A stretch of 5,996 nucleotides of DNA from the NCBI GenBank assembly GCA_018712905.1, contig DVGD01000055.1:1-5996 (forward strand). Reading direction: 5' to 3'. A program made the translations under genes and the position numbers. The notes beneath the pieces were generated by a model. The model was not told where the DNA came from. It saw nothing but the letters and a program-made list of their open reading frames with translations, and made no database searches. This DNA comes from Candidatus Avoscillospira stercoripullorum (GTDB taxonomy: Bacteria; Bacillota; Clostridia; Oscillospirales; Oscillospiraceae). Position 1 is the stretch's first letter. Every line of letters starts with the position of its first letter. Positions 5,533 to 5,996 of the stretch are shown piece by piece.

Positions 5533-5996
5533 TTGGACTTCCCTACCCTCCAACAGACCTGCCTGGACTGCCGCCGCTGCGGCCTGGCCGAGACCCGAAA
5601 TCACGTGGTCTTCGGCGTGGGTCCCACTGACGCCGAGGTGCTCTTCGTGGGCGAAGGCCCTGGACAGCAGGAGGATCTCAATGGCGAGCCCTTCGTGGGT
5701 CCCGCCGGTCAGCTCCTGGACGATATGCTTTCCATCATCGGCCTGGGGCGGCACAACTGCTATATCACCAATATCGTCAAGTGCCGTCCGCCGCAAAACC
5801 GCGATCCCCTGCCCACCGAACAGGAGGCCTGCATGCCCTTCCTCCGCTGGCAGACCCGGCTGCTGCGCCCCAAGATCATCGTGTGCCTGGGGCGAATCGC
5901 CGCCATGCGCCTCATCAAGGAGGACTTCAAAATCTCCCGGGAGCACGGGCAGTGGGTGGAGAAGGGCGGCATGCTCTTCACCGCCCTGTACCACCC
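5533..5996 (+). CDS. Family-4 (iron-sulfur) uracil-DNA glycosylase, 3' end outside the window
   Basis: Base-excision repair enzyme that removes uracil from DNA, cytoplasmic. The 154 complete codons visible show the family-4 pattern: the cysteines Cys13-x2-Cys16 near the N-terminus plus Cys84 and Cys100 (15 residues between), which should hold a 4Fe-4S cluster; motif A as GEGPGQQED (40-48) followed by GEPFVGPAGQLLD; the segment YITNIVKCRPPQNRDP; and the strand PKIIVCLGRIAA. The window ends at His154-Pro, the start of the HPS/HPA motif that closes the active site, so roughly the last quarter is missing. The start is TTG, chosen because AAGGAG lies 8 bp upstream. A GTG at 5524 that overlaps the previous stop codon (GTGA) is the alternative and would add three residues. 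Only 5 bp separate the carboxypeptidase stop from this start, so the two genes are very likely co-transcribed. There is no obvious functional link between them. Confidence 0.94.
   Translation, partial: MDFPTLQQTCLDCRRCGLAETRNHVVFGVGPTDAEVLFVGEGPGQQEDLNGEPFVGPAGQLLDDMLSIIGLGRHNCYITNIVKCRPPQNRDPLPTEQEACMPFLRWQTRLLRPKIIVCLGRIAAMRLIKEDFKISREHGQWVEKGGMLFTALYH

Overview
The window is GC-rich, gene-dense bacterial DNA, most likely from a Gram-positive anaerobe of the class Clostridia, and plausibly the Oscillospirales (for example relatives of Flavonifractor or Oscillibacter). This is inferred from the gene types (a GerMN-domain lipoprotein, a PhoB/WalR-like two-component pair, a ComEA-type protein, a membrane-anchored S11 D-Ala-D-Ala carboxypeptidase), the strong GGAGG ribosome binding sites and the A+T-rich sigma-A-type promoters. 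No database search was possible, so the taxonomy is tentative.

Left part (positions 6-3909, minus strand). Four genes form one tightly packed operon, read right to left: a comEA-like gene for a membrane-anchored helix-hairpin-helix protein, an OmpR/PhoB-family response regulator, a sensor histidine kinase, and a lipoprotein with three GerMN-like repeats. comEA and the regulator gene overlap by 23 bp. The kinase and lipoprotein genes overlap by 4 bp. The kinase coding frame appears to overlap the end of the regulator gene, but its start codon is not obvious.

Middle (3910-4057). A 148-bp intergenic region holds two strong-looking promoters that point at each other. The rightward one (TTGACC, 17 bp, TATAAT) lies to the left. 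The leftward one (TTGCCG, 18 bp, TATAAT) lies to the right. The predicted transcripts therefore overlap at their 5' ends by about 40 bp.

Right part (4058-5996, plus strand). A D-alanyl-D-alanine carboxypeptidase gene of the DacA/DacF type is followed immediately by a family-4 (iron-sulfur) uracil-DNA glycosylase gene, which runs off the window just inside its HP motif.

Taken together this looks like a cell-envelope signalling locus. The order response regulator, kinase, GerMN lipoprotein matches the actinobacterial MtrA-MtrB-LpqB system, and a peptidoglycan-trimming enzyme is transcribed from the same control region. The link between the two halves is inference. No RNA gene, mobile element, CRISPR array or convincing intrinsic terminator was seen.
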